A DNA stretch of 47,482 bases from Neoconidiobolus thromboides FSU 785 (Eukaryota; Entomophthoromycota; Entomophthoromycetes; Entomophthorales; Neoconidiobolaceae): assembly GCA_025603075.1 (NCBI GenBank), contig MU626410.1, forward strand, positions 1 to 47,482, read 5' to 3'. Both the position numbers and the translations under genes were made by a program. Below the pieces are notes generated by a model. The model worked only from the letters and a program-made list of their open reading frames with translations. It did not search any database and was not told where the DNA came from. This document shows, in pieces, positions 22,221 through 32,380 of the stretch (position 1 is its first letter; each line of letters opens with the position of its first letter).

Positions 22221-23864
22221 TATATTAGTTATTTTTTGATTATTTTATTGCTATTTATTATTATTGTTAAAATGCATTTTACTAATAGCTGATTTGGGCT
22301 ACTAGTGCTATTATCAATGCCTAATATTTGTAATAAAATGCATTTTTATAGCTATATTCTATATTCTAGTTAATGAAGCTAAAAATAAGTAATTTAAAAA
22401 CAAATCTAAATATATTATATATATTAGATAAGAAAGGCTATTATTAGAAAGTATTCAAATAGTTATGATGCATATAAGTTGTAAGGAGCCAAAGATAGCT
22501 AAAAACGAATTGTAATCAATTAACCAATTGAGAATAAAATTTATCAGTTTAATTTTTAACATGTTGCTATAAAAATAAATTTTAATATTAATTCTATAAA
22601 ACACTTTCATTTTCAAAATTAAAGCATGATTTTAATTTAAAAAAATAGAATGAATAAAGATAAACACATTAAAACTTATATGGCTATACTGCAACACTAA
22701 AATAAATAACATACTTTTATTAAAAAGGATATATATTAAGAAAAGATAATGTTATCAATGAAGAAATGATCTAATAAATTGCAAACATTAAATCACTAAA
22801 TTGCGAAAAGAATGCTTAAAGCGAATTGTTACTATATGATTTCATTTTTATTTTCCCAAGAAAATAAACCAAGGTATCTATTATTAAAGTTATTATTTGA
22901 ATTATTTTGATTTATTTGTTTATTTATAAAAAAAATAACATAATATTTTAATATAAAATATGGGATCAATGCTGTATTACATTATATAAACTAGTATTTT
23001 AGACTCAAATTATTTGTTATTTTTAAAACCCTGTTGACCTAAAAAGTCAAATTACAGCTGTCAAGTCAAATTAAAACAAAAATAAAAGCAAAATTCAATA
23101 AATTAATTTTGATTGGATAGAGATTTCCAATACAAAATAATAAATTTTATGTTCTGTAATACTATAGCTATGAGATCAGGATGATATAACAGTTGTCATA
23201 TAACTTGTTAGTCCTTGCCAATTTATTAAACGTACGATAAGGAGCTAAATATAGTAATAGCTTAATAACATAATAAAGTACTTTAATTAACGGCCAGAGT
23301 TTTTTATTATACTGTCTTAAGCCTAATTTTTATTGGAAATTCCATGGGCAAATACTTTTCAGAATTCAATAAGAAAAAAGCCAATTTTAAACTTGAGGTG
23401 GTGTGTTCGATTTGTTGGGGCGATTCATTTTTCATATGAAGGAACTTAATTTTATTTCATCCAATTAATTAAATTCAATATTTAATCACATTCATTTAAA
23501 CTAACTTCTTATCTAATTTCTTATATCTATTTTTGGTTAAATCCCTGCTTAGCAAGATTTTCTCTTATCTCCACCCAATAATAGACTTAGTATTTCTCTA
23601 ACAAGTCTTACATTATGTTTTAAACGAATTAATAGAGGAGCCTAGAAATAAGGTATAAAAATCAGCATATCAATCGCAAAACATATATAAACAAAAGCTA
23701 AACTCCTAACAAGATTAATTTTTCAATAAATTTAAATCATTGATATCTTATAAAGCGTTATTAAATAGTATTTGCAACTATTGAATGGAATTAAGCCCCC
23801 AATCTGTGAAATACTATACCCTAAATCAATTATCCATATATTATACTTTTAATTCATATCCAAG
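22221..23864. other. 1.6 kb AT-rich intergenic DNA
   Basis: Contains 5' flanks of DMC1 and of the orphan gene at 23865. No coding frame, RNA gene or member of the repeat families seen. Confidence 0.55.
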
Positions 23865-24422
23865 ATGATCGAAGTTCCAAGACATACTCAAATGAATCAA
23901 ACCATTAACAAAAATGAAGTACCTTTTGTACCAAAGTTATTGCCTCCTCTTCCTCGTGTTTCTCCAACCAACCAAGCCAATGTTGACCAAGTCTGTTTCC
24001 AATGGAATAATGGTCAAAAAGGTCTAGAGCCATCCATGCTCTGCTTTGCTTCAAGTAAAGCTGAAGGAGACCAGTTACGCCATAATCCATTTTCAGGGAT
24101 CTATATCAATTATCTATATGGACAACAATCTTGCGATAAGTACCAAGAATGTAGCCAAAAAGGAAGAAAATTCCAATTCGATACTAACAGTCAAAACCAT
24201 CAGTTGGACCTCGGGCATGGCTTCGAAAATATGAAGCAACATGCTGTAAAAGTTTGCCAACCTACTATTGAAACTGGTTCTAATTACTTACAAAGTTGGA
24301 CTAACGGGTTTCAAGAAAAATTCATGAAAAGTTATTTTAATGCTATCAAAGAAGGGGAGGGAGTTAACTTGGCTAAAAAAATGATAAATAGCCTTAGTAC
24401 AAAGAGCAAAGATGAGGAATAA
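23865..24422 (+). CDS. orphan 185-residue protein, unrecognised
   Basis: Single exon, 185 residues, no signal peptide and no membrane span. The N-terminal 40 residues are Pro/Asn-rich (PKLLPPLPRVSPTNQ). The middle has five cysteines spaced across about residues 44-98 (DQVCFQWNN, SMLCFASS, QSCDKYQECSQKG) and the rest is Gln/Asn/Lys-rich, ending in a helical, charged tail. Codon use is richer in C/G than the flanks and resembles that of the GMC oxidoreductase, so it is likely expressed. A TATA-like run (tatattatac) precedes it at about 23838. I cannot place it in a family; a small lineage-specific protein is the best description. Confidence 0.6.
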   Translation: MIEVPRHTQMNQTINKNEVPFVPKLLPPLPRVSPTNQANVDQVCFQWNNGQKGLEPSMLCFASSKAEGDQLRHNPFSGIYINYLYGQQSCDKYQECSQKGRKFQFDTNSQNHQLDLGHGFENMKQHAVKVCQPTIETGSNYLQSWTNGFQEKFMKSYFNAIKEGEGVNLAKKMINSLSTKSKDEE

Positions 24423-25283
24423 TATTAATATTTAGAGTAGCATTCCTTTTAATTTATTAAATAAAATTTTTATTCTTTAATACTGATTATTTTATTGTTA
24501 AAATTTATTTTAATGCCATTAAATTTGGAGAAATTCACTTTCACATGATAGATCCTCAGGGTAAATTTGTGTTGTTATCTAATAGACATTAATATGGTTA
24601 ACATTGATGGTTCCTCATCTTAATATGTAATGAACTAATGACATATTATTATTTATTGCAAATATATGACGCAGCAATATAGGAATGTTTTAATTTAACA
24701 TAGAATATAAACATAATAATATTAAGTTATTGCAGATAAACTTTGTTTTTTATCAATAATAAACTATCGTGTTTGAAGTTCATTAACTGCTATCAGTTTT
24801 ATCATGTGAACTTAATATTATCAATAGTGGTAAAAGATAAAAATGATATTCATAAATAATCAATAATAAAAGTAATATTTTTATATGAAAACTTTGTCTG
24901 TACTAATGTCTTTAATTTGGTTAGTTAAATTGAACTTTAAAGTTTTAAACAGTTTGAGTTTAGTCTAAATAATTTTAATCCACACTTTAATATTCTTTGT
25001 GAGGTTTTATTTTTAAGCCTGGGCCTTATTATTTTATTAATTTTATGTAAAACCTTTCTTTAATTATGTAATAAATTTTTTAGTGTATTTCTTTGAATAT
25101 ACTTTTAAAAATCAAAAAATTATTGTTTAGTGTATAATCAAATATGCTAATAAATTAATTGAAAAAACTATTTATCAACTGTTAAAAAAGAGTGTAGAGA
25201 TTTATTTAGAAAATGCTAAAATTTTATTTTATTAATTAGAAATATAAACAACTTGAAACATAAAGCGGATATTTAAAAAAACT
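24423..25283. other. intergenic DNA between convergent genes
   Basis: AT-rich 3' flanks of the orphan gene and the OPY2-like gene, which point toward each other. Nothing else seen. Confidence 0.5.
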
Positions 25284-26123
25284 TTACTTCTCATCCTCTT
25301 GAAAATAATTGATATCAAACCCTTTAAAGACATTGCCGAAATCCGGTTTATAATCATCGTCATGGACCTTAATATCCAAACTAGAATTGACTAAGGTATC
25401 TCTTGAAGTATTGATCGACAATCTTCGCTGCTGTTGAGCATACTTTGGCAGTTCACTAATTTTTTTGCCACGAAATGAACTTTTAGGCCTATTTGGACCC
25501 AAAAATTTCTTTGGGTCTGTTTTTAACATTTCTTCAAAACTCATCTCTTGTTCCAATTCTGACTCATCATAACAATCAAAATTAAGCATAGAGAAAGAAG
25601 TTGACATGCGTCTTGAATGGTTACTAGAAAAGGGATTAAATAATAGCCCTTTTTTAGTTGTTTTTTTCTTTATCATTTTGTTTTTTTCCCCTTTTTCTAA
25701 TAAACTTGGACTTTTTTTTGGTTTACAATGAAAGCTTTCATCCATTTTCTTATTAAATGACTTTCTAGCTATGACTATGATAATAATAATTAATATCAAT
25801 AATACCCCACCGGCTATTCCTACAATCAACCCTATCGGCGTTGATGAGCCATTGCTTGATGTTGTGCTTTTGTTCACTTGAGTTGAATTTCCCACACAAC
25901 TTACGGAAGGGCATGTGTCACATGTGCGTACGGATACTATACATATCTTATCATCTGGACATTTTGGACACATTGGACGCGTTATTGGACATTGTACGCA
26001 TTCAGTGCTTGTCTCATTTAAATTCATTTTTTGGTCATCAGCAATTAATAAATAATTAGGTGTTATGTCTAATTTACTGTTAGACATAATTTTAAAAATG
26101 TTAATAACAATAAAAAAAAGCAA
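25284..26123 (-). CDS. OPY2: OPY2-like single-span membrane anchor
   Basis: Single exon, 279 residues. An N-terminal Cys-rich module with eight Cys (C42, C45, C52, C55, C61, C68, C71, C76; CVQCPITRPMCPKCP, then CDTCPSVSC) matches the fungal Opy2 ectodomain. A Ser/Thr-rich stalk follows, then one long span (about 97-120, Ile-rich) and a basic cytosolic tail with short conserved-looking blocks (RRMSTSFSMLNFD; LSINTSRDTLVNSSLDIKV). In yeast, Opy2 tethers Ste50 and so the MAPKKK Ste11 at the plasma membrane for HOG and filamentation signalling. The tail motifs that bind Ste50 are not verifiable here. M13 at 26087 is an alternative start; the extra 12 residues are hydrophobic. This is the strongest fungal marker in the window. 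Confidence 0.75.
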   Translation of the reverse strand: MLFFIVINIFKIMSNSKLDITPNYLLIADDQKMNLNETSTECVQCPITRPMCPKCPDDKICIVSVRTCDTCPSVSCVGNSTQVNKSTTSSNGSSTPIGLIVGIAGGVLLILIIIIIVIARKSFNKKMDESFHCKPKKSPSLLEKGEKNKMIKKKTTKKGLLFNPFSSNHSRRMSTSFSMLNFDCYDESELEQEMSFEEMLKTDPKKFLGPNRPKSSFRGKKISELPKYAQQQRRLSINTSRDTLVNSSLDIKVHDDDYKPDFGNVFKGFDINYFQEDEK

Positions 26124-27344
26124 GGAAAATAAAAAGTTAAAAATTAATCTGTCTTATTTTATAAATTGACTTTATTAATAGTTGTTTATTGCACTGTATT
26201 ATACCATATTATATAATTTTTTCAGAGGTAATTTATTATTATTAAGTATAGGTTCCCTTCCTATTTTTTTAACAGTAGAAATCATTAACCCGCTAATATT
26301 TTTACCAGTTCTAAGTTAATCAAAGTTTGACTGAATTGCTCAACATGATTGGGCTTTGTTTAATAATCTTAAATAAATAAAAGTATTTTAAATATTTGTA
26401 TTCGTGTTTGTATGATTTTCTTATTACCAAACCTTTGCTTTTAAATTTAATTAATTAGTTTATTATTGTTGGAATTTGAAGCTGCATTTTAATTGTTTTA
26501 TTTATTGATGAGTAATAAAAATATTAAGCAAAGGAACAACCATTTTTGGTAATATTATAGAACTACGTTTTGTTAAATGGACTTACATATAAAGCTAAAG
26601 AAGTAAAATTACTATTAGCTTTTATTTTTAAATAAATGTTTTGAACAATTCTACTTTGAGCCTCTCTTTGATATAGTTTATTAATCAACTAATTGGTGTG
26701 TTTTTATACAGCATTTTTTAATTTGTTATAGACAAAACCATTGAATCTTCTATTAATAGCAACTGCCTTGATCACTTGGCTTACCCACCACCAATACTAT
26801 AAACCGGCCTTTGGAATTTAATCTAGCCCGACTCCTCTTGAAATCTGTGCCTCCAAACGACTAGTTTAGTTGGTTAGGAAATTCTCCCTTGTTTAGCTAA
26901 AACTAACTCAGTTTAAAATAGTGAAAGAGCTTCAGACAGGTAGTTCTTTTGGTATAATACTTTAGTAACAATATATAGCCCTTCAGTTTTTTTTGTTTAC
27001 TTCGTTACTATGCCTATTCCCTTCTGAATCTAACAAACTATAAGTATTCACTATAAATAAAAGTAACTATAAAACTACAAAGAAAATGTGTATTGAAACA
27101 AATAATAAGTAGAAAATCATTTTATTGAAAAATAACAAACATTGCAAATAAGAAAGTAACTATCTAAGTAAAAGAAGATGTGAGTCCATTTAAAAAGAGT
27201 GATATAAATTAATCAAAAAAGGATTATTATTGGTGATGCTTCATTAATAATATCATCAATGCTTCAAAATTACAGAAAGCATGCACTTATAATAAACCAA
27301 TAATTTCAGCTAAAGTTATAAAATATCATAGTTCGTGATGTTAA
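26124..27344. other. AT-rich intergenic DNA
   Basis: No supported gene on either strand. Slightly higher G/C and short frames around 26740-26930 were examined, but no domain or splice continuity was found. Confidence 0.5.
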
Positions 27345-28120
27345 CAAAATCATCTTATCACTTAAATAGCCATCATCTTTATCGATAGAAACTAAATCTT
27401 TGGAAGTTAAGATACTAGAACTCTCATTACTAAAATATTCTTTTTCATCAAATCTATCTGCTTCTTTAGTAGCAGCATTAGCGTAACCTTCGTCATCCTA
27501 GTTATTATATTCACTTGAATAAGCTTTATCCTTAGTGATGATATCAATATAATATTCACCATCTAATAAAATATGTCCATTATAAAAACAGGCTGCATTT
27601 TCGGAAGTGATAGTAATAGAGCTATCATCAGTCATGTAACCACCTCCTTCATCAAAACAAAACGTATCTTTAGAATTTAAACCAATATAAACTTTCTCGT
27701 CTAAGCATGTAGTTCTCTTACTAAATTGGCAAACTTTTTTAGGGGTAATGGTAGCAGAATTGTCACTGCTTATGTAACCATCTTCTTCATCAAAGTAAAC
27801 TGCATCCTTTATGATAATATTGGTATAATTACCACCATTTAAAAAAACAGATCCATTACTAGAATTAATAGTGTCCTTGATAGTAATAGTAGTATACTTC
27901 CCATCACCTGAATAATTGTATTCCTCGCCAAAGCGAGCTGTATCTTTAATATTAATATAAGCATAATTATATACATCTGAAAAACCAATTCTATCACCAA
28001 AACAATTAGTACCCTCAGCAGTAATATTTGCATAATCTTCAGAGTCAAAATCAGCTTTACTAAACTTTAGAGCTTCAATAATGGTAGAAATATACAAGTC
28101 TATTTTATTTAATCCGTAGC
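27345..28120 (-). pseudogene. degenerate acidic/aromatic repeat protein
   Basis: The main open stretch (28097-27498) encodes about seven imperfect units of 22-28 residues with the pattern Y-x2-I-x-I-K-D-x3-F-D-E-E-x-(G)-Y (examples: YTTITIKDT, YTNIIIKDAVYFDEEDGY, SSITITSENAACF, YYIDIITKDKAYSSE). After an in-frame TAG at about 27497 the same frame keeps coding two more units (DEGYANAATKEADRFDE; SILTSKDLVSIDKDDGY). No ATG precedes the first unit; the frame can begin only at TTG or after an upstream splice. I do not recognise the family. It is either a pseudogene, a gene with an unfound first exon, or one using stop readthrough. Confidence 0.55.
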
Positions 28121-28280
28121 ATTGAAATCGTTGTCAATTTGATTAAGTTGACTATCGTATTTTATAGCAGTATTGTTAAAGCTATAAAATGATAAAATCT
28201 TTATATACCTTTTAAAGAAATTAATGTTGAACATTTGAATCTGATAAAGTTAGTAATTAACCTATGTGTCAAATAAAACA

Positions 28281-28392
28281 ATTTATGGGGACGTATTTTT
28301 ATGTGTAAGAATTTTACTAACAAATTTTCCATTCAAATAGTGCTTAAAAGATAGAAAAAGTAATGAAGCCAAAAAAAAACAGCCCCAAGTAT
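28281..28392 (+). repeat. MITE-like element, copy F
   Basis: Left end atttatggggacgtattttt; core gaattttactaacaaatttt and aatagtgcttaaaagat; right end aaaacagccccaagt. It faces copy G in inverted orientation about 190 bp away. Confidence 0.8.
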
Positions 28393-28583
28393 ATTAACTT
28401 TTAGAAAAATACCAGAAAATTATAACTAGATTTTATTTTTTAATTTGTTTTATCATATTTTGTAATAACGTTTTTTCAAACATTTTATCACTGAAGCTAT
28501 GTTACAAATAATATTAAAAATGTTAGATACTTTTAGTTAAAACACTAAAATTAGAATCGTCACCAGCTGACTCTAACAGACGT

Positions 28584-28690
28584 AATATGTGGATATATTT
28601 TTTGGCTTCATCACTTTTCTATTTTTTAAGCACTATTTGAATGGAAAAAATGTTAGTAAAATTCTTGCACAAAAATACATCTCCATAGAA
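28584..28690 (-). repeat. MITE-like element, copy G (reverse orientation)
   Basis: The reverse complement reads through the family core (gaattttactaacattttt, aatagtgcttaaaaaat, aaagtgatgaagcc). With copy F it could form a long imperfect hairpin. Confidence 0.8.
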
Positions 28691-29762
28691 TAATTATAAC
28701 ATGAAAAATTATTACATATATAAATACAATAGAAAATTAATAAAATTAATAAAACTTGACCAAACATTTTTTTAAAACTTGTATAGTAGTAAAAATAAAC
28801 AGAAAAGTGATTTAAGCTATAAATTCTTTTATCTGTTTTGACGTTTATAGTATAAAAAAGTCACAAGTAAGATGGTTTATAAATTATTCAATTCTATTTT
28901 AATATAGGATGCGATTGACTTACTAGAAATTAACTAAACATTACCAAAGCTTTTAAATCTATAATGCTTTGAATTTTATAAGAAAAGTTTTTGTCGATTG
29001 CTTTTAAATTTTAGATAGTACTTAATAGTACTTTTTATACTATATTTTATTATATTTTTATTGTAATATAAAATATTTTGCTTTTTATCTCCATATTCTT
29101 TATTTAATAAACTACAGGATTCTTAAATTTCGCTAAATAGACTTAAAATTCTCTAATTAAAGAATAGTACTTTGCATTTTTAGTAAATGCTTACATTTTT
29201 AAATGTACTTAAAACCTTAATATCATATGAATTTTATTTATAATATATGAAATTCTGCTTGGTTGCTGTATATTTTTTTGAAATTAAATAATAAAACTGT
29301 TTTTAAAAATTTATAGTAAGAGCATTTACTGTTTAGTGTCCGTTTTTATTTTCTCGCCTTAATTATTTGGTTACATTTGAAATGCTAAATAAAACATTTT
29401 GATGTTAAATCCTCATTCTTTAATTTTGATTATGTTTTAGCTTTAAGGGAATTGTTATAATATACTTATATCATTGTATATTATAGACACTAAATTTTGT
29501 TCTAATTTATAGTTTTATAAAATTTTGTAGTGTAAAAAGTTATCAAATATTTTAAAATATAAATTTAATTTGAAGTTTTAACTTTTAAAGTAAAAAAAGT
29601 TGACTCTAAGAATTTAGACTTGTTGACTTATATTTCTAAGTGACAGTTGTAATACAATTAATCGTATAGCCCAAAAACAATAAAATAGATAAAGTTCCAA
29701 ACACTATAATTATACTATCGCCCCCGTAAATTTAAGGAATTAAACAAAAAAAATAAGCAGGA
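28691..29762. other. AT-rich intergenic DNA
   Basis: Very AT-rich, poly-T/poly-A runs, no coding frame on either strand and no recognised RNA gene. Confidence 0.5.
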
Positions 29763-29792
29763 AAAAACTAACTAGAATTCTAGTTAGTTTTT
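29763..29792. repeat. perfect 30-bp palindrome
   Basis: Fifteen bases on each side of the centre at 29777/29778 are perfect complements with no loop; the centre is gaattc. It lies 55 bp before MITE copy H, in DNA with no gene. It could extrude a cruciform or, if transcribed, a short hairpin. Confidence 0.85.
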
Positions 29793-29848
29793 AAATCTTA
29801 GCCATTTAACTTTATTTTAATTTCTTTGCTTCACCTAATCCTTGTTTT

Positions 29849-29963
29849 ACATGTGGAGATGTATTTTTGTGTTTAAGAATTTTACTAACAATCTTTCCAC
29901 TCAAATATTGCTTAAAAAATGGAAGAAGTAATGAAGTAATGAAGTCAAAAAAACATCCCATGT
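29849..29963 (+). repeat. MITE-like element, copy H
   Basis: Full-length, with ends acatgtggagatgt and aaacatcccatgt. It contains a duplicated 8-mer (aatgaagt aatgaagt) that makes it longer than its relatives. Confidence 0.8.
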
Positions 29964-30145
29964 TTATATAAGACTACAATTATTTTGATTTCTTTATTTT
30001 CCTCATAATTTTGTATTTACAAAAAGTTTGAACTTGTCTTTTATGAGCTTTAAAAAAACATTGTATAAATTCAATCAATTTTACAATTCTTTATTTCAAA
30101 AATGACAATTTAAAATGGTAAATTGTCTTTTTTTATTTTGAAATT

Positions 30146-30920
30146 ATGAATCAACAAAATTCAGCATCAACATCAAAACCTGGCCAAACAACCTACCCGC
30201 CAAAACCAAAGAGTACAAGTTCTATCCAAGTGCATCCAAACCAACGAGGGAATCCTTTATTACAGTACATAAGAAGCTGTCCGTGGACTTGGGCAGAAAT
30301 TGATATCAATAGAATATCTGACAACTTTCCTGATTATTTAGTAGGCAAGGGGCATGCACTCTTATTTTTATCCTTAAAATATCACAAAATCCATCCAGAA
30401 TATATTTACAATCGATTAAATCTAATCAGTGGCTATAAATTAACAGTGATTTTATGTCAAATTGACATCCCAGATCATCAAGACTTTTTAAAAGAATTAC
30501 ATCAACTATCATTTAACAGTTCAGCTACTCTGTTTCTTTGTTGGTCGTCTGAAGAAGCAGGTAGATACATTGAGTGTTTTAAGGTTATGGAAAATAAATC
30601 ACCAGATTTTATTCAATCCAAAGTTGCAATGGATCAGTTCGATAGTCCTTATTTAGCACTGATGAACGAATCTCTGACCAAAGTTAGGTCCGTTAATAAA
30701 ACAGATGTATTGACGTTGGCTTCTACATTTGGTAGCTTTGGAAAATTAGCATTTGCTACAAAACAGCAGTTGTCACTGTGTCCAGGATTGGGAGATAAGA
30801 AAGTGAGTTTTAACTTTTATTTTAACACTTAAAACTCAATTATCTATTTAGGTAGTTCAGTTAGAAAAGGTATTTAGTCAGCCATTTAACCTCAAAGACG
30901 AGGTTGGTCAGGAGGAGTAG
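30146..30920 (+). CDS. ERCC1: ERCC1/RAD10 structure-specific endonuclease subunit
   Basis: Two exons, 30146-30802 and 30852-30920, 241 residues. After a low-complexity start comes the family opening IQVHPNQRGNPLLQYI, then RSCPWTWAEI, ALLFLSLKYHKIHPEYI, TVILCQIDIPDHQ and LFLCWSSEEAGRYIECFK: the catalytically inactive nuclease-like domain that binds single-stranded DNA and XPA. The C-terminal double HhH reads LTKVRSVNKTDVLTLASTFGS ... SLCPGLGDKKVVQLEKVFSQPF; the intron falls inside the second hairpin. With XPF/Rad1 it cuts 5' of lesions in nucleotide excision repair and trims recombination flaps. Length is near that of the minimal conserved core. Confidence 0.93.
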
Positions 30921-31087
30921 GAGTATTTATTTTGAGATTTAATGAATAAAATTTTGTTTATTGCAGTTAATTTGAGTAATAGTTTTTACATTTACTGGAA
31001 TATGTGGATTCTTTACAATCATAAAAACTAAAATTTACGAGATTTAATTTAAAACTTCTTTTCAAGGTTTAAAAAACTGAACAAATA

Positions 31088-32207
31088 ATGACGATAACTG
31101 AAGGTATGGATAGTAAATATAAACATGTAGATAATAAATTAAAGTAAACAGAGATTGATTCCAAAATATTAAAAGAAATCGAAGATGCCGCAGCCACAGG
31201 AGAAATAAAGTATTATTAGATTTAAATTTAATTTATTTTGAAAATAAACCAATTTAAAAGAGTGCCATGGGTCGAGTTCAAAAGATATCTTAAATTGAAA
31301 CTAGAACAAGTAAGTAGAACTATCGCCTGAGAGAGCAATTCTCTAACAATTATAAGAACTATAAAATCTATCTAGAAAATGAAAAAGAATCGGAATCCAG
31401 TATTGAAATACAGGATTTGTATTCAAAAGCAAATAGCTTGATTGAGCATATGCTTGGGTAATCTTGGATTTCAAATTGAATTTTACAAATCAGTTAATTA
31501 AATAAACAGTCGCCCCTTCACTTTCCAAAGGATATGTGAGATATTGTTGGAACCAAAACCTATTTATCCTACGTTATTTAGATATTTAAATGCAATTGTT
31601 AAGGTAAAAATAAACGGAAGTAGTTGTCTTAAATCTAATTAAAATTTCTTTAGTTGTGTATGGTAGTCACTTATGATGAAGAAAACAATGAGGAACTTAT
31701 AGATCAAGATGAAATCAACATAAGCGTGGTTGATTTTGACAACTGTGGTATAAAGTCAGAAATCACTGTGGAGTTACCACCAAAAAGAAGGTTGGAGGCG
31801 GAGGATTCAAAAAACGACGAAGATGATAACAGAGAACAGAAGGAAGAAGGTGAGTTAAAAAACAGATTCCATAAGTTATATATTAATGTTTTTTTTACGT
31901 AGATAAAATCGAGATGGAGGCTAATGGTGATAAAGAAGAAGAAAATGAGACTAAGAAAATTAAATTAGAGGGTGAGGATGATGAAAAAAAAACAAAGGAT
32001 GAAGGAAACAAAGATGGAGAACAAAAAAAAGAAGAAATAGAGGTTGAACAAGAAGAAAACAAGCAAGAGGTCGAAGATTCAACTTTTGGAGATCTAAATG
32101 ATGAACCTATTTTTAGAGATAAAGTCGAAGATGCTTTTATTTTGGAGACAGATGTTAGGGTGCCAACTGAAGAAAAGAAAATGGAAGAGGATGACAAAGA
32201 GGAATAA
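31088..32207 (+). CDS. PPP4R2: protein phosphatase 4 regulatory subunit 2 (PPP4R2)
   Basis: Seven exons: 31088-31103, 31152-31209, 31261-31309, 31357-31457, 31510-31603, 31654-31849, 31903-32207; 272 residues, phases consistent. The first exon encodes only MTITE; a 48-nt intron with donor GTATGG removes an otherwise in-frame TAA. Landmarks: AAATGEIKVPWVEFKRYLKLKLEQ (like human TGETMIQWSQFKGYF), RPFTFQRICEILLEP (like PFTIQRLCELL), YLNAIVKLCMVVTYD. The C-terminal 100 residues are extremely Glu/Asp/Lys-rich, as in other members. It targets the PP4 catalytic subunit, with roles in DNA-damage recovery and spliceosome maturation in other organisms. Its neighbour is the repair subunit ERCC1, 167 nt upstream. 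Confidence 0.85.
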
Positions 32208-32380
32208 GTTAGGCGAGGAATCAAATTTAACGTTATTATTTTAAGAAATAAACGAATTATTTTATTACTAAATAAAACTTTTTTACTTACGTTGTATAGT
32301 CTTTTTTAGTTATTAAGATGGCAAGTAATAGTTATGTAACATTTAAACAATTTGATGTTTTATTAAAAAATGGAATAAAT

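Noticed and set aside
31088-31160. In-frame TAA near the start of PPP4R2
   Set aside because: A 48-nt GT...AG intron (31104-31151) removes it and restores the family N terminus, so no recoding is needed.
31895-32224. Ser-rich minus-strand frame of 109 codons
   Set aside because: Antisense to the Glu/Lys-rich PPP4R2 tail; such shadows are expected opposite GAA/GAG-rich sequence.
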